Source: Doryteuthis pealeii
Lineage: Eukaryota > Mollusca > Cephalopoda > Myopsida > Loliginidae
Assembly (NCBI GenBank): GCA_023376005.1
Contig: CM042157.1
Coordinates: 60,492,773-60,556,772 of the forward strand
Length of the DNA: 64,000 bases
Reading direction: 5' to 3'
A program made the position numbers and the translations under genes. Under the pieces are notes generated by a model that had not been told where the DNA came from, did not search any database, and saw only the letters and a list, made by a program, of their open reading frames with translations. Shown in pieces: positions 42,321 through 53,239 of this stretch; the stretch's first letter is position 1; each line of letters opens with the position of its first letter.

Positions 42321-42477
42321 CAAATATCAACCGATAAGTCCAAGGGAGATAATTCAGATTTTAATGATACAAGAGTAACTTCCCTTGAAAATTAAAAATA
42401 CTTTAGTACACTTGTAAACACAGGCAACTTGATTTTCTGTATCTATGAACATCGTTTACTCTTATTTAACCCCAGTT

Positions 42478-42621
42478 GGTAATCTGAACATTAGCTACAT
42501 AAATGGGAGTAACCTTCCTTTGTTTGTTTCACTTTGAGGAAGCCGTATTTTTTGGTCGGTTGTTCGAATCAATACAACTGCATGTTTTAACACGAAAATA
42601 TCATAAAATGTGTTCTTAAAA
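42478..42621. mobile_element. Family Z, left half only
   Basis: GGTAATCTGAACATTAGCTA through AAAATATCATAAAATGTGTT, stopping at the hairpin turn. Confidence 0.65.
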
Positions 42622-43023
42622 TATCATTTTTTTTCAACCAAAAAAAGAAAACAAAACAAAAAAAAAAAAGCACTGAATTTGAAAAATTCTGCAACTGACC
42701 GAACATATACTCAACCTTTTTTATTTTTAAGTATCACGGAAAATATGTACGTGTTTAGCTCAAAGGGTAATAACTCTAATTTCTTAATTTTTTTAATGGA
42801 AGGTAAAAACGGCTATAATATTATTATGTTGAATCCAACAACCACATTAGCCAACTCGTGTTCATACAATGAAAATAAAAAATCCAAAAAATCCAAAAAA
42901 AGTCCATTGACTCAAAATATAAATTTGTCTGAAGGCTCAAATATAAATTTGAATATTTAATCTCTACTCATTTCAGATTCACATACGAAAATAAAACAAT
43001 CATTAGTTTGGATAAACAAGAAT

Positions 43024-43249
43024 GGTTATTTCCTATAGATCTAACATAAACAAAGGGGAACCACTCTTGACTGATAAATTATTTAATTATTTTCCCATTA
43101 AAGTAACCTAAACCCCAACCCTAACCCAACCCTAACCCCAACCCTAATCAAACCCATCTTTTCCCCCCTAGTAGATCAATCAATAAATAAATAATTTATC
43201 AGTCAAGAGTGGTTGCCCTTTGTTTATGTTAGAATTATGGGAAATAACC
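43024..43249 (-). mobile_element. Family T element with perfect 8-bp duplication
   Basis: GGTTATTTCCTATAG to GGGAAATAACC, with ACAAGAAT at 43016-43023 and 43250-43257. Core TTTTCCCATTAAAGTAACC followed by CCCTAA, CCCCAA and CCCAA units. Best single example of the family's target-site signature. Confidence 0.88.
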
Positions 43250-44864
43250 ACAAGAATGATACATTGCATGCTTGCTATTACTAATTAGTGTATGTAGGAT
43301 CATCCATAGAAATTACGAGTAGAACATTGTTAAGTTTCCCGCTTCAAAGTCTTTTACGAAATTGTTTTTGATTACTTAGTTACTTCAAACTAGGATTTTT
43401 TTTAACTTCTATATTTTTTGTATTTTTTCAGCAGGAATCTGAAACATTTTTCAAATAAATGATAGTACTATATTATCAAACAATTTTACGTTAATTTACT
43501 ATTTTATGTAAAATTATCAAACTAAAATTAAATTCAATATTTTTTGGAGTGGATACCATCGAAAAATTCACAGACAAAATTAAAAAGAAAAAAAAAGTAA
43601 GAAAAATGAATTGAGGTAAGTAAATTATTCAAATGAAATAAAATAAATAAAACAACATTTAAATAAAGTCATTGTAATTTGTTTTTAGATATAAATCATG
43701 TAAAAAATATTTAGATATTCAAATTACTTATTCAAGTGTGTAAAGTTTAAAAAAATGACATTTTAATTTCTTTTCCTTTTTATTTTATGTCTTTTTATTT
43801 ACAATAACCGGTGAGGTTTATTGAATTTAAATATGTTACAAAAAATTTAAGCGTTGAAATAATGTTTAATATTTTGAATTTTAATTTTGGTTAAAATTTG
43901 GTTATTTCGTGTACCTTCATTTTATCAGAACATAGTTATTCATTATGCAAGGGTCTGCCAAAATGTCGTCAGCTTTTCATTTTAAAAACGAATTAAAATT
44001 AATTAAATCAATCATTTAAGGTGAGATTTTTGTCGAAAAGTAGTAAAATAATGAGCATCAGTAAATAAAAAAAAGCAAAATAATATTGCACATGTAATTT
44101 ATTTTTAATACATTTTAAATTATTTTTTGGTCAATTATGTTAAAATATATCCTAAATATGGCCGCCAAAGATAACGTAAAATCCATATTTTATAAAAATA
44201 AATTAGAAAGTTTTGAAATAAAATAACTGATGCATTATAAAATTCATTCATTGATAGATCAACACTGAAAATTTCATTAAAATCGGATAATTCCCTGATT
44301 TTTGGTAATTTTTTTTTAATCGGGTGGGTTAAATTTATTTTGTAAAATACAGATTTTGCGGCAACTTTGGCAGTTCCTACATTATCCATTCCTGTCCCTT
44401 ATGTTTAAAATTGACTTTTATTTATTCAAGGAATTTTTCAGTTTTAAGAAAATGCAACTTTAAAAATATGACCGAGTGGGATGGCCATAAGTGGGGATTC
44501 AGCTTACAATGTTTTTTTATTTAATCTTTTGAAAGATATTTAAAAGAAATTCAAGAAACATTAAATAATGTGCTAAGTGTGTTGAACTGCACAATGAATA
44601 TGTAGAAGCACAACGTTTCATGATTCCTGTTCCCTTCTTAGTCGGGCTGAGTGAGGTGTCTCCTATTATACAGGGAACAGCAAAAATACCTCCCACATTT
44701 TAACTTGTGTGATACAAGTGAATTGAAGCAAATGGCAACAGTAGATTCCATGTCCAATAATCCAGACAAAAGTGAAATTGTCACCCACACAATTTTTTCA
44801 TAGCAAGATCAATATCCTGATGTGGCACTATGACAAATTTTGTTTCTATTATTATTTCACATAT
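43250..44864. other. AT-rich spacer; duplicated region starts at 43868
   Basis: No gene or recognised repeat. From 43868 onward the sequence reappears after the gap at 51510. Confidence 0.45.
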
Positions 44865-45492
44865 CGTCATCATCATCAGCACGGGTATCCATGACAATCT
44901 CTCTCCATCCATCCCTATCGCTCATCATTCTCAGGAGGTCCTCTATGCAGCATCCTGCATCTGCACAGAGCTGATCAATGTACGTTTTTGCTGGTTGGCC
45001 CACACTGGCTTGTCAATGTGCTGGCTTCCACAGGAGGACGTTGCTTATGAGTTCGTCCTTGCTTCTCCAGCAGTGTCCCGCGTGTAATCACTAGATCCCA
45101 TAAAAGAAAATGGCCTCACACTAAAAAAAGCAAGAAGCAAGTGATATCCCGCACATACTATTACAGATGCGGACTATGCTGATGACCTGGCACTACTCGC
45201 AAATACACCTGCACAAGCCGAATCCTGGGCCGTTATAAATAAATTATTGATCATATGGAGGTCCAATCTCACAGACAAGTTAAAGAGACAGTTCTTCCAG
45301 GCCGTTGTCATGTCAGTACTGCTGTATGGCTGCACCACCTGGACCCTAACTGAGCGACTAGAGAATAAACTAGATGGGAGCTGCACAAGAATGCTGCAGG
45401 TGATCCTGAACAAGACGAGGAAACAATACCCTATTAGAAAACAGCTGTACGGCCACCTGCCACATATCACCCAAACCATCTGAGTAAGATGG
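44865..45492 (-). pseudogene. Twin-primed LINE insertion with 11-bp duplication
   Basis: ATTTCACATAT flanks it at 44854-44864 and 45493-45503. 44865-45085 is the LINE 3' end on the minus strand (tail ATGATGATGACGATATG; coding for the GHCWRS...GWREIVMD block). 45086-45485 is the upstream part on the plus strand (DYADDLALLANTPAQAES, LLYGCTTWTLTERLENKLDG, YGHLPHITQTI). The two halves abut head to head at the same coding position, the hallmark of twin priming. The plus half also lacks about 60 codons after the YADD block. Same family as 30072-30929. Confidence 0.85.
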
Positions 45493-45583
45493 ATTTCACA
45501 TATATTGAACATTATTTGTACCAAAAATATAGTTTGATATTTGCTCAGAACCATAGCTAAAACATAAGTTAAAATTTTGCAAG

Positions 45584-48445
45584 TGGGTCATTCCATGTCA
45601 ATTCACCGGGGTGTTACACCCACCGACACCGAATTACTTGAAATTTGGCACAAATGTCCCCCTTCATGAGTTAGGAAAGTGTGCCAAATTATTTTGTCTT
45701 AAACCTTACAGTTCCGATTTTAGAGGGGGGGATATAATTTTGCTATTTTGCCTCAAAATTAAGGCTGTGCGGTGTCGCAAAATCTCAGTGTTTTTTTAAA
45801 ATTTTTTAAAAATACTTTCATACATCCAATATTTCTGAAATTTGGTATGTAAGGCAAATAAGGACTGTAGAATCCAAATATCCAACTATTTTAACCCTAT
45901 ACCTCACAGAAAATTTTATTTTGCCCACCCAAATGCATGACTCCAAAATCAACAACTTTTCACCTATGTAGCTTACGGTCAGTCTATCGAAAATGGGTCC
46001 TCTTCAATTTTCATAATATTTTTTCTTAACATCTACTATGTCTGCCTAAGTTCACCAAAGAATTTTGTGAGGGGGTCAAGTCTACTTTAGAAGATATGAA
46101 CCTGCCAAGTTCAGAGTTTTTTTCCTATGTACGTGCAGGATTTCAGTGAAAGATTATAATTAAAGACAATCATCCTAATGCTCCATGAACTCTCAAATGT
46201 TGATATTGTGCTCAGTGACTTCTTAAACTATTCAATAATATTGTTTTTATCAATTAAAAAAAAAAAAATTAAATATGAGGGTGAGTCAAAAAGTAATGCC
46301 ATTTTGTTTAGTACAGGTATAATTACCGACACAGGAACATGTATCATGAATTAAAATGAAGTTGGTCCTCTGTGGATCACCTCCCTACTTTCCCACAGTC
46401 ACTGTTTTTTTTTTTTCAATAGCAATGTTCCACCTTCAAATGAGAGTATGTATCCCTATTCTGTTAACTGTTCTTTGAGCCACTTCTTCACTATAGATTT
46501 CACTTCCTCATCACTGGAATAATGTTTTTATTGAAAAGAAAGAATGAAAGATAGTTTTAGAGGCAAACATTATTGTACTATTTGTACTGAGCTAACAGTT
46601 GAAAATGTTATTCCATGATAAACAGGTTGGAGTGATTCCAATTGATCAGTTGGATGCGATGGATATAAAGCTTATTGCCTATAGAACAAGATTGTGATGA
46701 GGATGAAATACAGACTATCTGTTGCTATCACAAACAGACCTTGTTGACTAAATATGAATGGCTTGAAAAGAGATGTTGTATTCCATTTAAAAATCATAAA
46801 AAGCAAATTAAAGGCAGTTAGAAATCAATTTCATTGGTGATGGCAGACAAGGTAAAGGCTAAGTTGGTTCTAATCCCAGACAAGAAACTCTGCCCTAATT
46901 GTCAAATACAAATCCACAAACTTCTTCCGTCTGTTTGTGATAGCAACAGATAGTCTGTATTTCATCCTCATCACAATCTTGTTCTATAGGCAATAAGCTT
47001 TATATCCATCGCATCCAACTGATCAATTGGAATCACTCCAACCTGTTTATCATGGAATAACATTTTCAACTGTTAGCTCAGTACAAATAGTACAATAATG
47101 TTTGCCTCTAAAACTATCTTTCATTCTTTCTTTTCAATAAAAACATTATTCCAGTGATGAGGAAGTGAAATCTATAGTGAAGAAGTGGCTCAAAGAACAG
47201 TTAACAGAATAGGGATACATACTCTCATTTGAAGGTGGAACATTGCTATTGAAAAAAAAAACAGTGACTGTGTGAAAGTAGGGAGGTGATCCACAGAGGA
47301 CCAACTTCATTTTAATTCATGATACATGTTCCTGTGTCGGTAATTATACCTGTACTAAACAAAATGGCATTACTTTTTGACTCACCCTCATATTTAATTT
47401 TTTTTTTTTAATTGATAAAAACAATATTATTGAATAGTTTAAGAAGTCACTGAGCACAATATCAACATTTGAGAGTTCATGGAGCATTAGGATGATTGTC
47501 TTTAATTATAATCTTTCACTGAAATCCTGCACGTACATAGGAAAAAAACTCTGAACTTGGCAGGTTCATATCTTCTAAAGTAGACTTGACCCCCTCACAA
47601 AATTCTTTGGTGAACTTAGGCAGACATAGTAGATGTTAAGAAAAAAATATTATGAAAATTGAAGAGGACCCATTTTCGATAGACTGACCGTAAGCTACAT
47701 AGGTGAAAAGTTGTTGATTTTGGAGTCATGCATTTGGGTGGGCAAAATAAAATTTTCTGTGAGGTATAGGGTTAAAATAGTTGGATATTTGGATTCTACA
47801 GTCCTTATTTGCCTTACATACCAAATTTCAGAAATATTGATGTATGAAAGTATTTTTAAAAAATTAAAAAAAACACTGAGATTTTGCGACACCGCACAGC
47901 CTTAATTTTGAGGCAAAATAGCAAAATTATATCCCCCCCCTCTAAAATCGGAACTGTAAGGTTTAAGACAAAATAATTTGGCACACTTTCCTAACTCATG
48001 AAGGGGGACATTTGTGCCAAATTTCAAGTAATTCAGTGTCGGTGGGTGCAGATTTCAAATTTTTCCGGTGTTTTGACATGGAATGACCCAAATCAGAAAT
48101 CATTAATAACTTAAAATTGGTTAACTTTAAGACTTTTCTGATAGCATTTTTAGATTTCTTGTGCCAAAATGCTTTTATAAACCAATTTTTAGGAGTAGGG
48201 AAGCTCTTGAACTCGTTTAACAGACCAAAATAGGTTACAAAACGTCGCCATTTTTTTGCGACCCCCCCCCCAAAAAAAACAATTTGAAGAGCTAAAAATC
48301 GACATAACTCCGCTAATTTTTGGAATTGGAAGCTCAAATTTTAGGGATTGGCTAATTTTATCATTTTATCATAATGGGACAAAATTTCAGAAAAATTGAA
48401 GGGGTTGGGTGACATGGCCTGGATGATTTGACATGGAATTACCCA
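45584..48445. mobile_element. Fold-back element, 1.16-kb inverted arms
   Basis: Arm 45584-46738 is the inverse of 46929-48090, with very few differences. A 190-bp spacer lies between. The outer word TGGGTCATTCCATGTCA is inverted at 48090 and again, as TGACATGGAATTACCCA, at 48445, so the element may extend to 48445. Inside each arm lies a mariner-end-like GGTGAGTCAAAAAGTAATGC. The spacer is coding-like (46690-46928). No transposase recognised. Confidence 0.85.
46690..46928 (+). pseudogene. Captured cysteine-pair coding fragment in the fold-back spacer
   Basis: One frame, broken by a single TAG, reads DCDEDEIQTICCYHKQTLL, TKYEWLEKRCCIPFKNHKKQ and, after the stop, LVLIPDKKLCPNCQIQIHK. Spaced Cys/His pairs (ICCYH, RCCIPF, LCPNC) suggest a zinc-binding segment like those I associate with uncharacterised transposon-linked proteins of invertebrates. 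The match is from memory and the family is unnamed. The frame starts in the left arm and crosses the spacer. Confidence 0.4.
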
Positions 48446-48485
48446 GTAATTCTATCTAGCTAATGTCTTACCATTTTTTTTTTTT

Positions 48486-48908
48486 GGTTATTTCCTATAA
48501 GTCTAACATAAACAAAGGGGAACCACTCTTGACTGATAAATTATTTACTTATTTATTGATCTACTAGGAAAAAGGAAGATGGTGTTAAGGTTAGGGTTAG
48601 GGTTAGGATTTAGGTTTAGGGTTAGGGTTAGGGTTTAGGGTTAGTTTAATGGGAAAATAAATAGATAATTTATCAGTCAAGAGTGGTTCCCCTTTGTTTA
48701 TGTTAGACTTATAGAAATACCATTCTCTGAAAAAGCAAAGGCGTTTCAATGTTAAACGTAGAATTTGGAATTGTTCTACACATTAGGGTTAGGGTCAGGG
48801 TTTAGGATTAGGGTTGGGGTTAGGGTTAGTTCAATGGGAAAATGAATAAATAATTTATCAGTCAAGAGTGGTTCCCCTTTGTTTATGTTAGACTTATAGG
48901 AAATAACC
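48486..48908 (+). mobile_element. Composite family T element with two telomere-like tracts
   Basis: GGTTATTTCC at 48486 and GGAAATAACC at 48908, flanked by at least eight T on each side. An internal second right half starts near 48784 (AGGGTTAGGGTCAGGG) after a decayed right end at 48721. So two TTAGGG tracts and two right arms share one left end. Possible origins are tandem duplication of the right half or insertion of one copy in another. Confidence 0.75.
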
Positions 48909-49061
48909 TTTTTTTTCAGATATGTTCAGTTACAATCATGTCTTAGACTGGTGGACATGTTAAAATATTTTATAAGACTAGTGAATCTATAATTACTCCA
49001 CAGAGAGGTTTTGTACTCATTTAATGTTACATCAGAATGATACTGTTCCGATAGAAAATTG

Positions 49062-49463
49062 GGTAATCTGAACATTAGCTACATAAATGAGAGTAATCTC
49101 CCCTTGTAGTTTCACTTTGAGGAAGCCGTCTGTTTTGGTTGGACATTTTCATTTCCCTGTTAATCTACACTAAAAATATGAATTTGTTCAATAAATACAA
49201 CTGCATGTTTTAACATGAAAATATCATAAAATGTGTTCTTAATAACAATTAAGTTCATTTCAAATAATGTGCAAGCACAATTAAGAACACATTTTATGAT
49301 ATTTTCATGTTAAAACATGCAGTGTATTGATTCAAACAAATTCGTATTTTCAGTGTAGATTTATGGTGAAATAAAAATGGCCAACCAAAACATAACGGCT
49401 TCCTCAAAGTGAAACAAACAAGGGGAGGTTATTCTCATTTATGTAGCTAATGTTCAGATTACC
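49062..49463. mobile_element. Family Z fold-back MITE, complete
   Basis: GGTAATCTGAACATTAGCTA and its inverse form the ends. Arms are about 180 bp, the loop about 45 bp (AAGTTCATTTCAAATAATG). Arms include TTTCACTTTGAGGAAGCCG and TCATAAAATGTGTTCTTAA. No target duplication was convincing. Relatives at 41786, 42478, 61430 and 62672. Confidence 0.85.
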
Positions 49464-49599
49464 GAACAGATAATCTGGATTTACATTTTTGCATTACGTA
49501 TTTTGGACAGTCTTAATTTTAACCAACGGGTATTGCAAGATGATAACGGGTATACAATTAAGGAACACAAGTATTAATATATAGATTAAGAATAGTTAC

Positions 49600-49838
49600 T
49601 TGAACCTATAATTGTTTACTAAGGATTAATATTATTTACTTGAAACCATATAATTGCTTGCAAATTATTGGTGTTAGATAAGAATACTTGAAACCATATA
49701 ATTATGTGCAAACAAACTCTTATTATTAAATAGAAATAGTTACTTTAAACCATATATTGTGTACAATTTATTAGTATTAGATAGAAATCTTGATACCAAA
49801 TAACTGTATACAATTATTTATAATTAAGAATAGCTACT
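49600..49838 (+). repeat. 48-bp minisatellite family, five diverged units
   Basis: Units such as ACTTGAAACCATATAATTGC and TTGCAAATTATTGGTGTTAG match the array at 11122 but are older and variable in length. Confidence 0.75.
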
Positions 49839-49984
49839 ACTGTGTTGCATAGGCAAACTCAAGTTTTAGTAGTAGTTGCCATTAGTAATAGTTGTTGTTA
49901 GATCAGAAACTACATATGCAAGTTGTATAGTCATAGTGTATTTATTTCTAGGCTTGGTGGGTTCGTTTTTCAGAGAGAAGGAAA

Positions 49985-50000
49985 TAGAGAAGAGAGAGAA

Positions 50001-50035
<35 letters not shown>

Positions 50036-50195
50036 CAGAGAGAGCCGAGAGAGGGGGGTGGGAGAGAAAGAAAGAGGAGAGAGAGAGAGAGAGGGGTGAA
50101 GTGGAAGAGGGGGTGGGAAGAAAGAGAGAGAGAGAGAGAGGGGGTGAAGTGGAAGAGGGGTGGGAGAGAGAGAGAGATAGAGAGGGGGGTACAGT
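49985..50195. repeat. (GA)n microsatellite inside LTR X
   Basis: Impure GA/GGGA run with a short GGGTGAAGTGGAAGAGGGG repeat. Frames of E/R or L/S residues on either strand are artefacts. Confidence 0.9.
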
Positions 50196-50500
50196 CAAAT
50201 TACTGTGTCATAAATCATGTTTGCTACTACTATATTGAGTCCCATAGGGGGAGCTATGAAAGGTCGCCACCTGCTTCTCAACGAGGCCTAACCGAAAAGA
50301 GTGATTTTCTTCTTCTTCCATTTCTCATCCCAGGAGTGGAAGAGCCACATCCGTTCCGGTCAAAAACCTGGAACTTCCGTTTTTTATTTTTAACCTATTT
50401 CCGGGGTCATTCGTCGGTCACATTACTGGCACCTCCACTTAGTGTTTACTCTTCCACATTTTAACCTTTGTTTTTGTTTCTTATTTATTCTTCCTCTCTT

Positions 50501-51242
50501 TGTTGTATAAGCAAAAGTCGAAATCTCCCGATTCACTAAATACAAGCTACATACACTCGCCGAACGGGACGGAAAAGTCGGAAGTGTCCTCTATTCGTTA
50601 CCTAAAAGGAATGACCATTTTAACATATATCTGCGCATGGGCTCCGATCGGGAGTTCCGCTTTGATAGTCAATTCCCAAAATTAAATAAAATAAAAAATT
50701 GTAATAAAATTCGCATAATCATCCCAATGAAACGATTCCGGGTGAAATGAAATATCTTCATTTGATCCAACTTCGGCTACCAATCTCTTAAAAACGAACA
50801 GCTTTGAAGGCACTGACAGTCAGAGCTCAGACACCATCACAGAACGCAGGCCCGACGAGCGCTATAGCAAAACGAAGGACACATCAAAGGCGGCGGATCA
50901 CACCCCAACTTACCCAAACCTGACCTCATACCAGGCAGTCAATTCAAACAAGTCATACCGAGACATTTCTATATTACTCGACGATACAAAAATTCTACTA
51001 CTATAAAACACAATATTCGGCCTACATCACCCTCACTACCACAGTCACGCTGGACATTTTACGGACTTAATATCCACCCACAACTTATCACCCCAAATAA
51101 ATTTTATCCTGTAATTCTCATTTTCTATCCTTTCAACCCGTTCTCATGTTGTTTTCTTAATACAATTTTAAAACTTAAAATCTGTGTTTTGTTTCATTTC
51201 TCATCACCATAACGCTTGCATGCTAATGTACGGTTTATAACA
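50501..51242 (+). mobile_element. Nested LTR of family Y, TCTT duplication
   Basis: TGTTGTATAAGC to GTTTATAACA, with TCTT at 50497-50500 and 51243-51246. The promoter-like block AACGAACAGCTTTGAAGGC is preceded in the second copy (58424) by CTATAAAA. Also holds AATAAAATAAAAAATTG and AAGGCGGCGGATCACACC. 742 bp, no coding region. Confidence 0.8.
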
Positions 51243-51409
51243 TCTTTCTCCTAGAAATCCCAAATTTTCCGTAGACCATAAATAATTACACTACATCTTG
51301 TTGGCATGCATAATTCTTTTTCAAACTCAGTTTTCAATACACAAAATCTTTTGATCACATAATGAGTAAATAACCAAAATGGCAGTGGTTTACATTATCT
51401 ATATCAGGA

Positions 51410-51509
51410 NNNNNNNNNNNNNNNNNNNNNNNNNNNNNNNNNNNNNNNNNNNNNNNNNNNNNNNNNNNNNNNNNNNNNNNNNNNNNNNNNNNNNNNNNNN
51501 NNNNNNNNN
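51410..51509. other. Assembly gap of exactly 100 N
   Basis: A run of 100 N, the conventional placeholder for an unsized scaffold join. The left flank ends at the point where the right copy continues (59026), and the right flank starts at the equivalent of 43868. Confidence 0.99.
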
Positions 51510-52520
51510 AATATTGTTGAATTTTAATTTTTGGTTAAAATATTGGGTTATTTCGTGTACCTTCATTTTACTTCAGAACATTAGTTATTCATTATTGCAA
51601 GGTGTCTGCCAAAATGTCGTCAGTTTTCATTTTAAAAACGAATTAAAATAATTAAAATCGAATTCATTTAGGTGAGATTTTTGTTCGAAAAGTAGTAAAA
51701 TAATGAGCATCAAGTAAATAAAAAAAAGCAAAATAATATTTGCACAGGTAATTTATTTTTATACATTTTTTAAATTCATTTTTGGGTCAATATGTTAAAA
51801 TATATCCTTAAATATGGCCCGCCAAAGATAACGTAAAATCCATATTTATTTTATAAATAATTAGAAAGTTTTGAAATAAATAACTTGATCATATAAAATT
51901 CATTCCATTGATAGATCAACACTGAAATTTCATTAAAATCGATAATTCCTGATTTTTGCGTAATTTTTTTTTAATCGGGTGGTTAAATTTATTTTTTGGT
52001 AAAGATTACAGATTTTGCGGCAACTTTGGCAGTCCTATGATCCATTCCTGCCCTTATGTTTTAACAATTGATTTTATTTATTCAAGGAATTTTTCAGTTT
52101 AAGAAAATGCAACTTTAAAAAAATATGACCGAAGTGGGATGGCCATATTAAGGGGATTCAGCTATACAATGTTTTTTTATTTAATCTTTATGAAAGATAT
52201 TAAAAAAATTCAAGAACATTAAATAATGTGCTAAGTGTGTTGAACTGCACATATGGAATATGTAGAAGCACAACGTTTCAATGATTCCTGTTCCCTTACT
52301 TAGTCGGGCTGAGTGAGGTGTCTCCTATTTACAGGGAACAGCAAAAATACCTCCCACATTTTAACTTGTGTGTGTACAAGTGAATTGAAGCAAATGGCAA
52401 CAGTTAGATTCCATGTCCAATAATCCAGACAAAAGTGAAATTGTCACCCACAAATTTTGCATAGCAAGATCAATATCCTAGGTGGCACTATGACAAATGT
52501 TCTATATTAATTTCACATAG

Positions 52521-53155
52521 CGTCATCATTTCATCAGCACGGTACCATGACATCTGCTCTCCATCCATCCCTATCGCCTCATCATCTCAGGAGGTCCTCT
52601 ATCTGCAGCATCCTGCATCGACCAGAAGCTGATCAATGTACGTTTTTGCTGGTTGGCCCACACTGGCCTTCAATGTTGCTGGCTTCCACAGGGACGTGCT
52701 ATGAGTTGTTCCTTGCTTCTCCAGCAAGTTGTCCCGCGTAATTCACTAGATCCCATAAAAGAAAATGGCCTCACACTAAAAAAAGCAAGAAGCAAGTGAT
52801 ATCCCGCACATACTATTACAGATTGCGGACTATGCTGATGACCTGGCATACTCGCAAATACACCTGCAGCAAGACCGAATCCTGGGCCGTTATAATAAAT
52901 TATTGACATAGGAGGTCCAATCTTCAACAGACAAGGTTTAAGAGACAGTTCTCCAGCCGTTGTCATGTCATACTGCTGTATGGCTGACCACCCTGACCCT
53001 AACTGAGCGACTAGGAGAATTAAACTAGATGGGAGCTGCACAAGAATGCTCAGGTGGAATCCATGAACAAGACGAGTGGAAAACAATAAACCCTAATTAG
53101 AAAACAGCTTACGGCCCACTGGACTATCACCCAAACACAATCTGAGTAAGATAGG
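52521..53155 (-). pseudogene. Twin-primed LINE, second copy
   Basis: Equivalent of 44865-45492, with several frame-breaking indels (for example in the region coding LLYGCTTWTLT). Flanking ATTTCACATA words are kept. Confidence 0.8.
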
Positions 53156-53239
53156 ATTTCACATATATTGAACATTATTTGTCCAAAATTAGTTTATTGC
53201 TCAGAACCATAGCTAAAACATAAGTTAAAATTTGCAAGT

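Larger units (their letters stand above)
49841..51295 (+). mobile_element. LTR of family X with a nested LTR
   Basis: TGTGTTGCATAGGCAAACTC to ATTACACTACA, aligning with the solo LTR 36554-37143: GTAGTAGTTGCCATTAG, TTTATTTCTAGGC, the GA run, CGGTCAAAAACCTGGAACTT, TTTCCGGGGTCATTC and GTAGACCATAAATAATTA. The alignment is interrupted by 50501-51242. Target duplication unclear (CTAC possible). Confidence 0.75.
43868..51409 (+). repeat. First copy of a 7.5-kb duplicated block
   Basis: Corresponds in order and orientation to 51510-59026. This copy ends exactly at the first N. Differences are overwhelmingly one- to four-base insertions or deletions rather than substitutions. The contents are annotated individually. 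Confidence 0.9.

Noticed and set aside
49866..50238. Arg/Glu-rich and Ser/Leu-rich frames of 110-120 codons
   Set aside because: Translation of an impure GA run inside an LTR; the same applies at 57532-57873.
51379..51651. 90-codon frame crossing the Ns
   Set aside because: It exists only because N codons are read through; the join itself is doubtful.
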